DNA of 61,438 bases from Spirochaetota bacterium. Lineage in GTDB: Bacteria > Spirochaetota > UBA4802 > JAFGDQ01. Below are positions 9,770 to 18,627 of the stretch, in pieces. Below the pieces are notes generated by a model. The model was not told where the DNA came from. It saw only the letters and a program-made list of their open reading frames with translations, and made no database searches. Each line of letters opens with the position of its first letter. Positions within the stretch are counted from its first letter, which is position 1. The DNA lies in the NCBI GenBank assembly GCA_016934735.1, contig JAFGSG010000022.1:1-61438 (forward strand). Reading direction: 5' to 3'. Position numbers and translations under genes: made by a program.

Positions 9770-10774
9770 TTAAGCTGATTTTCCCCTAACGAGCCTGTAG
9801 GCGAGTTTTATCGCCTCGAGCATGCTGTTATGATTAGCTTTGTTCTGTCCGGCAATATCGTATGCTGTGCCATGATCCGGGGATGTTCTGATTATGGACA
9901 GCCCAAGAGTAATGTTAACTCCGGATTCGAATGCGAGTGCTTTAAACGGGATCAGGCCCTGATCGTGGTAATGCGCTATTGCAAGATCGTATGCTTTCCA
10001 TTTCTGCGGAGTAAAGAGAGTGTCCGCTGCAAACGGCCCTTTAATATTTATTCCCTCATCCAGGGCTCTTTGAATTGCTGCTTTAGTGACCTTCGAATCA
10101 AAATTACCTATAGCGCCGTCGTCTCCGCAATGAGGGTCCAATCCGGCTATGGCAATTTTTGCATTTTTCGAGTCCAATAGTCTTACCGCATTTTGTCCTG
10201 CTAAAATTGTATCAAATATTTTTTCTGCGTTTATTGTTTTAGAAATGTCTGCTACCGGAATGTGAGTAGTGACAAGTAAAACTCTGTAATCGGGTGAATA
10301 CATCAGCATATATGGATTTTTTTCACAGATCATCTCTGCTATATATTCAGTATGCCCGGTAAAGCGGCAGCCGGATTTTTCTATATTAGCTTTGCTGACA
10401 GGTCCTGTAACAATTGCGTCAATAATGCCCTGCCTCCAGAAGTCAATAGCTTTATCAACATAAATTCTGGATTCCATGCCTGTGATCGCGCTTCCTTTGC
10501 CTGGTGCAGGGATGGGATTGTCAGAAGAAATATTAACCAGATTTTTTTTAGAGGGAATAATATCTGAAATATTTATCTTATTTTTGTTGATAATTAAATA
10601 CTCGTTGAAAATCTTAGGATAGTTTTGCTGTAAGACATCCAAGCGGGCAATGACGACAGGCGTTATATTATTATCCTGCATTGATAATTCATTTACGGCC
10701 TTAAGGGTGACCTCAGGCCCGATACCAGCGGGATCCCCGATTGTAATTCCAATTTTAATGGAAGGATTATTCAA
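9770..10774 (-). CDS. pdxA: 4-hydroxythreonine-4-phosphate dehydrogenase
   Basis: PdxA oxidises 4-phosphohydroxy-L-threonine in the DXP-dependent pathway of pyridoxal phosphate synthesis. Family signatures are present in order: ITIGDPAGIGPEV near the N-terminus, GHTEYIAE (metal histidine), GLDPHCGDDGAIG, HYHDQGLIPFK, and SPDHGTAYDIAG near the C-terminus. At 334 residues the length is standard. Its start overlaps the end of the bactofilin gene by 8 bases, so the two are translationally coupled. A related PdxA2-type dehydrogenase is the only alternative. Confidence 0.93.
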   Translation of the reverse strand: MNNPSIKIGITIGDPAGIGPEVTLKAVNELSMQDNNITPVVIARLDVLQQNYPKIFNEYLIINKNKINISDIIPSKKNLVNISSDNPIPAPGKGSAITGMESRIYVDKAIDFWRQGIIDAIVTGPVSKANIEKSGCRFTGHTEYIAEMICEKNPYMLMYSPDYRVLLVTTHIPVADISKTINAEKIFDTILAGQNAVRLLDSKNAKIAIAGLDPHCGDDGAIGNFDSKVTKAAIQRALDEGINIKGPFAADTLFTPQKWKAYDLAIAHYHDQGLIPFKALAFESGVNITLGLSIIRTSPDHGTAYDIAGQNKANHNSMLEAIKLAYRLVRGKSA

Positions 10775-11186
10775 GAAATTCTTCCGGGATTATTTTATTT
10801 TTTTGATATTCGGCATCAATTAAAGTTTTAGCCGATGATTTCAGATCGTTGGAAATCGCGCAACGGCCCTCGAGAATTACGCCTTTTTGAATTATAAGTT
10901 CAGGTGTTTTAATGTCGCCGAGAATTTTTGCACTCGGCATTAAAAGTACTCTGTTGGTGGCATTTATATTTCCGATAACCAAACCTTCAACGATTACAGA
11001 TACAGCATTGATATTCGTTTTTATTTTTCCCTGTGATCCTATATATAATTGCTCTGCCTGAAGATATTTTCCCTCGAAACGGCCATCAATTCGAAGAGAG
11101 CCGTTTATATGGAAATTACCGGTAAAATATGAGTTTTCACCAATGATATTACTGGAAACATCTCCACCGGATTTTGCAATAGCCAT
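10767..11186 (-). CDS. Bactofilin (polymer-forming cytoskeletal protein)
   Basis: A 139-residue bactofilin (DUF583/CcmA family). The central beta-helix repeats are visible as short glycine-aspartate turns spaced about 17-19 residues apart: NGSLRIDGRFEG, GSQGKIK, VEGLVIGNI, SAKILGDI, KGVILEG. Short flexible tails flank it, as usual. Bactofilins form filaments at the inner membrane and place cell-wall enzymes. Upstream on the same strand is an unknown helical protein, and the next divergent gene is a LysM-M23 peptidase, a typical partner of bactofilins. A ribosome site (GAGGAA) precedes the ATG. Confidence 0.9.
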   Translation of the reverse strand: MAIAKSGGDVSSNIIGENSYFTGNFHINGSLRIDGRFEGKYLQAEQLYIGSQGKIKTNINAVSVIVEGLVIGNINATNRVLLMPSAKILGDIKTPELIIQKGVILEGRCAISNDLKSSAKTLIDAEYQKNKIIPEEFLE

Positions 11187-11297
11187 TTTTTCCTCTGGTT
11201 TTTATTTATAAATATCTTTACCAAACATTTTATTAAAATATTTCCATTCAGGTTGTCAAGATGAATTTGATGAAAAAATAAATGGCCTTGCTGGTAT

Positions 11298-12065
11298 TTA
11301 TTTAATATTCGGAATATTAATTAAATCCAATGCTTCATCAAGAAATTCGAGCATATTTTTAAGCGCATTTATTACTGTCCAGTTTTCGTATGTAGCATAT
11401 TCTTCATAATCAGCATATTTAATTAAATCATCAGGATTTAAAACCATATTCCCGCCGGATTCCTGATTCGCTAGTAAATTTGTGACAAATTGTTTTACAG
11501 ATTTAAAGAATTGGTGGATTTCAAAAAGAAAAAGTCTTCCGTGCCGGACTCTCATCAAATGAAGCTGATTGATGTATTCAGACGATCTTATTTTTTCAAT
11601 ATCATCTATTGTCTGGCAGAATGATTTCAAAGCTCTGTTGCATTCATCAAGTTTTCTGTAAAGTGCGTCTCTTTCGCCGGAATTCGAGAAATCAAGTTTA
11701 GTGTGCTGATCGGAAATAACGACCCATATCCTTTCTTCAAAAAATTTCATTATACTTGCAGCTTCATTCGTTTCAGAGTCTTCTTTATAATTAGAATATA
11801 TTTCAATATTTATGTTTTTTAAATGTTTATAGTGTTTTAATGATTTAAAATCGTTGCGGGGTATAGCCATTATATTGGCATATACGGCATTTTCAATTTC
11901 TTTTAAATCTGATCCCGGATAAAGATCAGCGAGTTTTGATCTAAGATTTTTTATATCTTTTTTTACTCTTGTTTTTTGAACTGCGTCTATGCTGGTTTTT
12001 AGAACGCTTTCGAGTAATTTTATTGATTTAACAATCTCTTCTGATTTTTTTTTCTTTTTTTCCAT
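11298..12065 (-). CDS. Helical protein of unknown function next to bactofilin
   Basis: A 255-residue, mostly alpha-helical soluble protein with a lysine-rich start, a likely coiled-coil region at about 8-50, and a conserved-looking core (IWVVISDQHTKLDF; LHLMRVRHGRLFLFEIHQFF). No signal peptide or membrane segment. I do not recognise the family. It lies about 110 bases upstream of the bactofilin gene on the same strand and back to back with the M23 peptidase gene, so a role in the cell-shape module is an inference from position. Confidence 0.6.
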   Translation of the reverse strand: MEKKKKKSEEIVKSIKLLESVLKTSIDAVQKTRVKKDIKNLRSKLADLYPGSDLKEIENAVYANIMAIPRNDFKSLKHYKHLKNINIEIYSNYKEDSETNEAASIMKFFEERIWVVISDQHTKLDFSNSGERDALYRKLDECNRALKSFCQTIDDIEKIRSSEYINQLHLMRVRHGRLFLFEIHQFFKSVKQFVTNLLANQESGGNMVLNPDDLIKYADYEEYATYENWTVINALKNMLEFLDEALDLINIPNIK

Positions 12066-12192
12066 CTCTGTTATGCAAAATATATGGTAGTTTCGGATTT
12101 TGATTATATCATACTTTATAATTTATTTGATGTAAAAAATTCAATAATAATTTGTATCATAATAATGAAAGCAGGTGAAAAAATCAAAAATA

Positions 12193-13182
12193 ATGGCTTT
12201 ATCCCTTCTGAAAAGCATCCGAAAATATAATATGATAAATCAGATTATTAATATAGGCAATCACATAAAAACTATACTGTGGATTTTTTTTATTATGTTT
12301 TTTGGATTTAGTGCGAATGCTGAGTCTGCCGCTAATACTTCGGAATCTTTCGGTATTATAAAATCAATTAACCAACAGGATGACATAATTAAATCTTTAC
12401 GTAAAGATATTAGAAATACTATAATAATAATAAAAAGAAATAGCAGGCCGGAAAATTTACCTGAATTAAAATTTTACAAATACAAGGTAAAAAAGGATGA
12501 TAATTTCTGGAAGATATTATCTAAATCTTCACTTAATATTGATACACTCTCATCTGTAAATTCTCTGTCGTCACCAATGGATGTTTTTCCAGGAAAGGAA
12601 ATATTTTTATCCAATATGAGAGGTATAATCCATAAAGTAAATAGTAATGAAACAATTGGGGATATTTCAAAAAAATATAATACAGAAAAAGAATATATTT
12701 GTATAGTAAATAAAATATGTGAGAATATAATCGGTAAGGAGTATCTTTTTATCCCTTCCGGAGAGCTTTCAAATATTGAAAGATCTCTTTTCCTCGGAGT
12801 CGGATTCGCCAGCCCGTTAAAACACTATACCCGAACATCTGGTTTTGGAAACAGGGTTGACCCGATTAATAAACAGTTTCGTTTTCATGCAGGCCTTGAT
12901 TTGGCATGTCCTGTGGGTTCAAAGGTTTATGCTGCGCGTAAAGGCAGGGTAATTTTTTCCGGATATAATGGCGGATATGGTCTTTTAATAATACTTAAAC
13001 ATGAGCACGGTTATTTAACTTATTACGGGCACCTTAAAAAAGCATTCATTAAAGAAGGGGATATAATAGCAAGAGGGGCTTTGCTGGGATTAACAGGCAA
13101 TAGCGGAAGGTCCACAGGCCCTCACCTGCATTTTGAAGTAAGAAAAGAAGCAAGACCTGTAAATCCGGGAATATTATTGTAG
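12193..13182 (+). CDS. Periplasmic LysM / M23 (LytM-type) metallopeptidase
   Basis: A secreted murein endopeptidase. A signal sequence (KTILWIFFIMFFGFSANA) is followed by a LysM domain (YKVKKDDNFWKILSK...), a second weaker LysM-like unit (HKVNSNETIGDISKKY), and a C-terminal M23 domain with all zinc and catalytic motifs: HAGLDLA (H-x3-D), GHL and HLHFE. It therefore looks active, cutting peptide cross-links. The start is uncertain: a GTG at 12175, the ATG at 12193 used here, or an ATG at 12232 closer to the signal peptide; GCAGGTG at 12171-12177 is the only ribosome-site candidate. It is divergent from the helical protein and bactofilin genes. Confidence 0.88.
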   Translation: MALSLLKSIRKYNMINQIINIGNHIKTILWIFFIMFFGFSANAESAANTSESFGIIKSINQQDDIIKSLRKDIRNTIIIIKRNSRPENLPELKFYKYKVKKDDNFWKILSKSSLNIDTLSSVNSLSSPMDVFPGKEIFLSNMRGIIHKVNSNETIGDISKKYNTEKEYICIVNKICENIIGKEYLFIPSGELSNIERSLFLGVGFASPLKHYTRTSGFGNRVDPINKQFRFHAGLDLACPVGSKVYAARKGRVIFSGYNGGYGLLIILKHEHGYLTYYGHLKKAFIKEGDIIARGALLGLTGNSGRSTGPHLHFEVRKEARPVNPGILL

Positions 13183-13218
13183 TAATGAGCTAATACGCTC
13201 ACCTAAGCTAGTCTGTTA

Positions 13219-15276
13219 TTACTCAATGCTGTCCATCAGGCTCAGCATGTCATCGCCGTCTTCGGGGTATTCTGCAAGAAGAAAAGTAATCAGGAGCTGC
13301 ATTTCATTTTTTTTGAAACTCTGCATGAATTCATTTCTGATTGTATTTGTAAAAGTTGCGACAAATTTTTTATCCTTCCCGGGAAATATGACAAGTATTT
13401 TATTCCTATCAAATCTAGCGGAAAAGTCGGTTTCGGACAGCCTGCTTTTTATTAGTTTCGCAAAATTATTGATCAGCTCCTTTGCTTTTTCATAACCAAA
13501 AACATTGCCATACCTCTTATAATTTTTAATGGAAAATAAGGCGAGCGTCAGCGGGATAGCAAGCCTTTTAGCGTTTGCAAGTTCAGAATCAATTCTTTTA
13601 AAGAGGATTCCAATATTATCCATATATCTGTTCTCATCAGGATCGATATGCATAATATTTATTATGTTTAATAAAATCATCTTTGAGAGTTTATCGAAAT
13701 TAGTATCGATTTCAATTTTTCGTTCATTGTTTAATAATTCGTCATTGACTTTGAAAATTATAATAAAACCAATCAGGTGTCCGCCGACTACAGTTGGATA
13801 TATCCAGAGTATATCCATTTTTTTTAATTCTGTTTCTTTAAATATTGTTTTAATGATTTCTGAATTATGAAAGTCCGGGATCCTTGGATTAATAATTTTT
13901 TGATTGATGAAAGAAATAAATGGCTCTGTGCCAACTATAGAAAGCTTAATATCATGTACCGGCTTTTTACTTGTTATAACAGGAATATATTTATCTAGTA
14001 TCTTATCATGCGAAAAAACTGAAAATGTCATTATTCCTAGTTGCTGAAATTCTGATGCAATAATATCCTTAATTTTTTTAAGGCTGTTATTGGTAATAAT
14101 TTTTTCCTGAATACTGTTAACATGATGAATGAACTCAAGGCCTGTCCTTGAACTTTCATTCTCTGTTTTTATTGTTTCAATTGTATTAATTTTATTAAAT
14201 TCTATAGCGGAAGCTTCACATATGGCCTGAATAAATTCTTTTTCTTCGGCGGTGTAATCTTCATCAGTAATTTTATTGCCGAGAGCCAGTATTCCAAACA
14301 CCCTGCCTTTAAAGAACCATGGTATCAGCAGTCTAATGCCTATTGATGTCAGCTCCATGTAATTATTATTATAGTCCGGATCGTTTTTAAATTTTTCAAT
14401 ATCAATTATATCTTTTTTGACAGTTTTAAAGATTCCTGTAGTTGTTTCAAAAGCAAATGTTTTATTTACGGACTTCAACCCGTTGGAATTCACTATTATC
14501 CATTTGTCGTTTTCCGGATTTTTTATTAAAATTGAAGCTGAAGATGTACCTATTTGGCCCATAATGGAGAAAATAACTACTTCGAAGAGTTCTTTTTTTG
14601 TACTGGATCTTGATATCTCTTTTCCGATTTCATATAATGTCATATCTTCATTATATTTTTTACCAGGTATGCTGCCGAACTCGCCGCTATATTTTCTTGT
14701 CGCGTCTATTCCATGTAAATTTGATTCTGTGACTGGTCCATTAATTTGGTTTTCAGCTAGCCCGGTTTTATGATAATTGTCTTCAGGTATAATATATGGT
14801 TCAATTTCTAATAGTTCGCCCGACGTTTCTGCTTTAGATTCGGTGTCCTTTTCTTTCACATATCCTGAGCTTATTACGGCATCGATATCCTTTGGCAGTA
14901 TTGGTTCATCTTCTGCACTCAGAGGATTAGGAAAATCATATTGTGTCGGAACAACATTTTTTTTAGTGGTTTTTTCGCGATCTGTTTTCAAATTATCAGG
15001 ATCGCTGTCCGTTTGCTCGCTTTTAAGCGCTTTTAACGCGTCTAAAGGAGAATAATTATCGTCCTCGGGCAGATCAAAAAGATCATCTCGGATATTATTC
15101 CTAACTTCTTCAGCCGGTTCATTAAAATTAAATGTATTCTTTTCCAATGTGTTTACCTCCGGCTCATCATCAAGCATTTCTGTTTCTGCCGGCCCCGTGA
15201 TAGTATCGAGAAGAGTGACTTTCCCTTTGCGGTTTATTTCTTTTTTATATTCAAGAGCTTTTCCCAATAAACCCAT
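13219..15276 (-). CDS. Acidic protein with tandem GAF domains and a decayed GGDEF domain
   Basis: A 685-residue cytoplasmic protein. Residues 1-205 are acidic and low in complexity. Two GAF-like domains follow (about 212-360 and 385-530; the second ends in a segment typical of sensor dimers), then a GGDEF-fold domain (about 550-685) in which the signature is replaced by RFDRNKILVIFPG. It should therefore not make cyclic-di-GMP and may bind a nucleotide or a partner. It follows the 768-residue acidic protein on the same strand (gap 144 bases). The product is likely a signalling scaffold; that role is inferred. Confidence 0.7.
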   Translation of the reverse strand: MGLLGKALEYKKEINRKGKVTLLDTITGPAETEMLDDEPEVNTLEKNTFNFNEPAEEVRNNIRDDLFDLPEDDNYSPLDALKALKSEQTDSDPDNLKTDREKTTKKNVVPTQYDFPNPLSAEDEPILPKDIDAVISSGYVKEKDTESKAETSGELLEIEPYIIPEDNYHKTGLAENQINGPVTESNLHGIDATRKYSGEFGSIPGKKYNEDMTLYEIGKEISRSSTKKELFEVVIFSIMGQIGTSSASILIKNPENDKWIIVNSNGLKSVNKTFAFETTTGIFKTVKKDIIDIEKFKNDPDYNNNYMELTSIGIRLLIPWFFKGRVFGILALGNKITDEDYTAEEKEFIQAICEASAIEFNKINTIETIKTENESSRTGLEFIHHVNSIQEKIITNNSLKKIKDIIASEFQQLGIMTFSVFSHDKILDKYIPVITSKKPVHDIKLSIVGTEPFISFINQKIINPRIPDFHNSEIIKTIFKETELKKMDILWIYPTVVGGHLIGFIIIFKVNDELLNNERKIEIDTNFDKLSKMILLNIINIMHIDPDENRYMDNIGILFKRIDSELANAKRLAIPLTLALFSIKNYKRYGNVFGYEKAKELINNFAKLIKSRLSETDFSARFDRNKILVIFPGKDKKFVATFTNTIRNEFMQSFKKNEMQLLITFLLAEYPEDGDDMLSLMDSIE

Positions 15277-15420
15277 TTTTATGCTTCCACGTATTTTATC
15301 GATGCAGCAAATAACTCAATAATATTTTAAAATTTTGCAATAATTATTGCCAGGCAGCTTATTATGTTCCAATTGTTAATTAAAACAGTTATAATAAATT
15401 TTAAATTAAGTTCATATTCT

Positions 15421-17727
15421 TCAGAATCTATTTTTTTCTTCAGGTGATTTATTGAAAAGTTCATCCAGGTGGCTGCGTGAAATTTCTTTATCTTCCAGAT
15501 CAGCATCAATTGCTTTATTATTGTTTTTAGAATTATCATAAATTGTTATACTGTCTGTAATGTCATCTATTGTTTCTGCTGTTTCTTTTTTTATTGAATC
15601 ATCAAGTTTTTTCTTAATCTTCTCAACATCTTCTTCTAAAATTAACGCGCTTTCGGCCGATATATCATCCTCGATGCTCTTTCTTTCATCATCCAATAAA
15701 CTGTCCGGAACAGGCAGGATGTACTTATATTTGCTTAATGTCATTGTGTCAGATGGATGCTGATCCAATCCGGCATTTTTCAGATCTGCCGTTGCATGAT
15801 CTATCTTTCTATTGAATAATTGATTTTCAATAAAGTTTATTTCATCCGGTATTAGTCCCAATATTTGTTCGTAGGGTGTGGTGATTTTTTCCTTTATTAA
15901 ATTATCAGAGGAGCCTTTATAGTATGATAATTTCTCAATTTTGTTATTAGTTAAAAATGAATCATCTACGAATGCAATATCATCATCAGAATATGTATGT
16001 TTGTCTTTTATCTCTTTTTCTTTTAATAAATCTTTAAATGTTGGATAGTTGTCCCGAATTAAGCTGGTAATTGTTTTCCTATCCATTACATCAGATTCGG
16101 TAAGCTGTTTTACTTTTCCGCCTATGACGTCCACCATGCCGGATGATATATTTTCCAATTCATCTATGTCCGGATTATGAAAACCGGACTCTGATATTAT
16201 GAATTTATTATTGTCGATTATTAAGACATTCTCATCTTTTATTTCTTTACCCGTGGCATTCACTTTGGACTGGGTTACAGCTTCAGCATCTACATCGGGA
16301 GTCGGGGTGATCACGGATTTTTCTTCTATTTCAGTTCTGACCGCTACATCGGGTTGTTCGCTTTTTTCAGTCGAAGCCAAATCGGATTTTACATTCTCTT
16401 CCTTGATTGTTTCTGCGATTGTATCCGTAAGTTTTTCTTTCTTTTCTATTTTTTCTTTCTTTGATTTTTCTTCAGGCTTTTCAATTTCATCTTTAACCGT
16501 ATCTTTTGTCTTGTAGCCCTTCTTTCGAACTTTTTTTTGTTCTGATTCTAGATCAGTATTTTCTTTTATTCCGAGATTTTCGGGATTTCGTTCAGTGGGC
16601 ACAATAAGCCCTTCAAGTTCTTTAAATAAATCTCCTCTTGTCAAGGAAAGCAAATCTTCTTCGGCGATTATTTCTGCTTCATTTAAATTAATCTTGCCGA
16701 AATCGCCAATATTAAAGTTTTCAGGCAGTTTTTCCAGCAGCTTTTCTGGTATTAGGATTGTGAAAATGTTTTCCTTGGATTCTTTGAGTGTTTCTGTTTG
16801 CTCTTTTTCTTTTGTCTCTTCCGGGGGGATATCGATCTTGCTTTCTATTATATGCTCTTCTGCAATTATTTCTGCTTCATTTAAATTAATATTACTCAAT
16901 TCATTAATATTAAAGCTTGCAGGCAGTTCTTCCAGCAGCTTGTCTGGTATTTCGATAGTAAATAAATTTTTATTAGTATCTTTTAAATCATCTGCTGATT
17001 TATTCTCTTTGGTTTCTCCCGGCAGGTTATCATTTTTGCCTCTTAAAATATTCACATAGTTATTTTTTTTATTATCATCTTGAGTAATTGTCTCAAAAAT
17101 ATTATTTATTCTATCTTTTGCAATTTCATTTTCAACAGGTTTTACTTGTGGTTTTTCTTCCGGCTTTTCTTGTATATATTCTCCATGTTTTGTTTCCGGT
17201 TTAAAGGTAGGTTTCTTTTCTAATCCATCTTTTATGTCATCTTCATGTTTTATCTCTATTATTTCAATTTCATCTTGTTCTATTTCTACTATGTCTTTTT
17301 GGTCTGATTCAACCGCAGTTTCCTTTTTATGCTCTTTTTCTTTTTTTATTTCGTTTGAAACAAAGTCTTTCCCGGGCATAATGACTTTTCTAGGTTTTTT
17401 TACGGAAGTCAGGCTGTCGATCTGGATTGTTAACTGCTCCAGATCAATCGATTTTGTTGAAGTGGAATTTTTGTTTAATAGGGTATTATTTTTTGCAAGA
17501 TCACTTTCGAATTCATCTATGATGGTCATTGATTTTAAGTAATTATTATCAATAGAACCCAATTCTTCGAAATCATTCAAATCAAGCTCGACAATAGATC
17601 CTTCTTCAAAATCGTCCTCTCCGTCAATTACAGCACTTCTGGCGATTGAGTCAGGGATGTCCGCAATTTCTTCGAAAGAATTTTTGTGAAGGATGGATTC
17701 ATTATTATTTTCTGATCTGCTTTTCAT
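15421..17727 (-). CDS. Large acidic low-complexity protein with an internal duplication
   Basis: A 768-residue protein, rich in Glu, Lys, Asp and Ile, with no signal peptide, membrane segment or recognised catalytic domain. Residues about 236-293 and 302-359 are a duplicated unit (offset 66 residues): each runs from ETKE... through FTI.IP.KLLE.LP and F.I to INLNEAEIIAEE. Flanking regions are KP- and EK-rich linkers. It is followed by the GAF/decayed-GGDEF protein, which shares the acidic N-terminal style, so both may belong to one system. Eukaryote-like charged repeats suggest a disordered scaffold. Function is unknown. Confidence 0.65.
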   Translation of the reverse strand: MKSRSENNNESILHKNSFEEIADIPDSIARSAVIDGEDDFEEGSIVELDLNDFEELGSIDNNYLKSMTIIDEFESDLAKNNTLLNKNSTSTKSIDLEQLTIQIDSLTSVKKPRKVIMPGKDFVSNEIKKEKEHKKETAVESDQKDIVEIEQDEIEIIEIKHEDDIKDGLEKKPTFKPETKHGEYIQEKPEEKPQVKPVENEIAKDRINNIFETITQDDNKKNNYVNILRGKNDNLPGETKENKSADDLKDTNKNLFTIEIPDKLLEELPASFNINELSNINLNEAEIIAEEHIIESKIDIPPEETKEKEQTETLKESKENIFTILIPEKLLEKLPENFNIGDFGKINLNEAEIIAEEDLLSLTRGDLFKELEGLIVPTERNPENLGIKENTDLESEQKKVRKKGYKTKDTVKDEIEKPEEKSKKEKIEKKEKLTDTIAETIKEENVKSDLASTEKSEQPDVAVRTEIEEKSVITPTPDVDAEAVTQSKVNATGKEIKDENVLIIDNNKFIISESGFHNPDIDELENISSGMVDVIGGKVKQLTESDVMDRKTITSLIRDNYPTFKDLLKEKEIKDKHTYSDDDIAFVDDSFLTNNKIEKLSYYKGSSDNLIKEKITTPYEQILGLIPDEINFIENQLFNRKIDHATADLKNAGLDQHPSDTMTLSKYKYILPVPDSLLDDERKSIEDDISAESALILEEDVEKIKKKLDDSIKKETAETIDDITDSITIYDNSKNNNKAIDADLEDKEISRSHLDELFNKSPEEKNRF

Positions 17728-17985
17728 AAAGACATATTAAGAAAAATATTGTTCTTAATAAATAATTTACCTGTTGTTAAAATATATTATATCATTATTA
17801 TTATCGGTTATTATAATAAGTTACTCAATTATTAGTGATTCTTTTAATTAATAATAACAAATCTTGACAAAGATCAATATAAAAAAATTACTTAATTGAT
17901 AAAATTGCTATTTGTTGATAAATAGGCTTTAAGAATATTGTTTCTATATTACAATAGCCTTAACGAATTACTTCCGGATTATATA

Positions 17986-18627
17986 ATGACAAAATTAAGA
18001 GCAAAGAAAATATTCGGGATACTGCGGGAATATTATGGTAAAATCAATAGCCAGTTGTCATATTCCAACCTTTATGAGCTTACGATTGCAGTTGTCCTTT
18101 CCGCTCAAACCACTGATAAACAGGTCAATTCGGTGACTCCGTCGCTTTTCAGGAATTTTCCCGATTTCAAAAAGTTATCAGAAGCAGAAATACGCGAAGT
18201 GGAATCAATAATTAAAAGCGTAGGCCTTTATAAAACAAAAGCAAAGAATATTATTAATCTTTCTAAAATGATTGTAGCAGGATATAACAATATTCTTCCG
18301 AATAAAATAGAAGAATTGCTCAAGTTGCCGGGGATCGGGAGAAAATCGGCAAATGTAATATTATCCATGGGTTTTTCGATACCTGCTTTTCCTGTGGATA
18401 CTCATATTCTAAGAATAGCAAACAGAATAGGATACATTAAGTCAGCAGAACCGGATAAGGTTGAAAAAATACTTACTGAGTATATACCGGAAGAAAGTTG
18501 GATCGAATCGCATTTATTGTTTATTAAACATGGCAGAGTATTATGTACGGCAAGGAAGCCTCTCTGTTCAAAATGTCCTGTCAATCAACTTTGCGATTTT
18601 GTGAATATTTTAAGTAATATTTCTTGA
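17986..18627 (+). CDS. nth: Endonuclease III (DNA glycosylase/AP lyase)
   Basis: Base-excision repair enzyme removing oxidised pyrimidines. The helix-hairpin-helix LPGIGRKSANV holds the catalytic lysine, VDTHILR the catalytic aspartate, and the C-terminus a complete [4Fe-4S] motif C-x6-C-x2-C-x5-C (CTARKPLCSKCPVNQLC). The ATG at 17986 (MTKLRAKK, 213 residues) matches the normal N-terminus; an upstream TTG at 17938 would add 16 residues. The last 47 bases overlap the end of a convergent gene. TTGACA at 17873 could be part of its promoter, but no good -10 follows. Confidence 0.93.
   Translation: MTKLRAKKIFGILREYYGKINSQLSYSNLYELTIAVVLSAQTTDKQVNSVTPSLFRNFPDFKKLSEAEIREVESIIKSVGLYKTKAKNIINLSKMIVAGYNNILPNKIEELLKLPGIGRKSANVILSMGFSIPAFPVDTHILRIANRIGYIKSAEPDKVEKILTEYIPEESWIESHLLFIKHGRVLCTARKPLCSKCPVNQLCDFVNILSNIS

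Noticed and set aside
15327..15539. A 70-residue minus-strand frame at the end of the acidic protein gene
   Set aside because: It overlaps the large gene in another frame, lacks a start signal and looks like a shadow.
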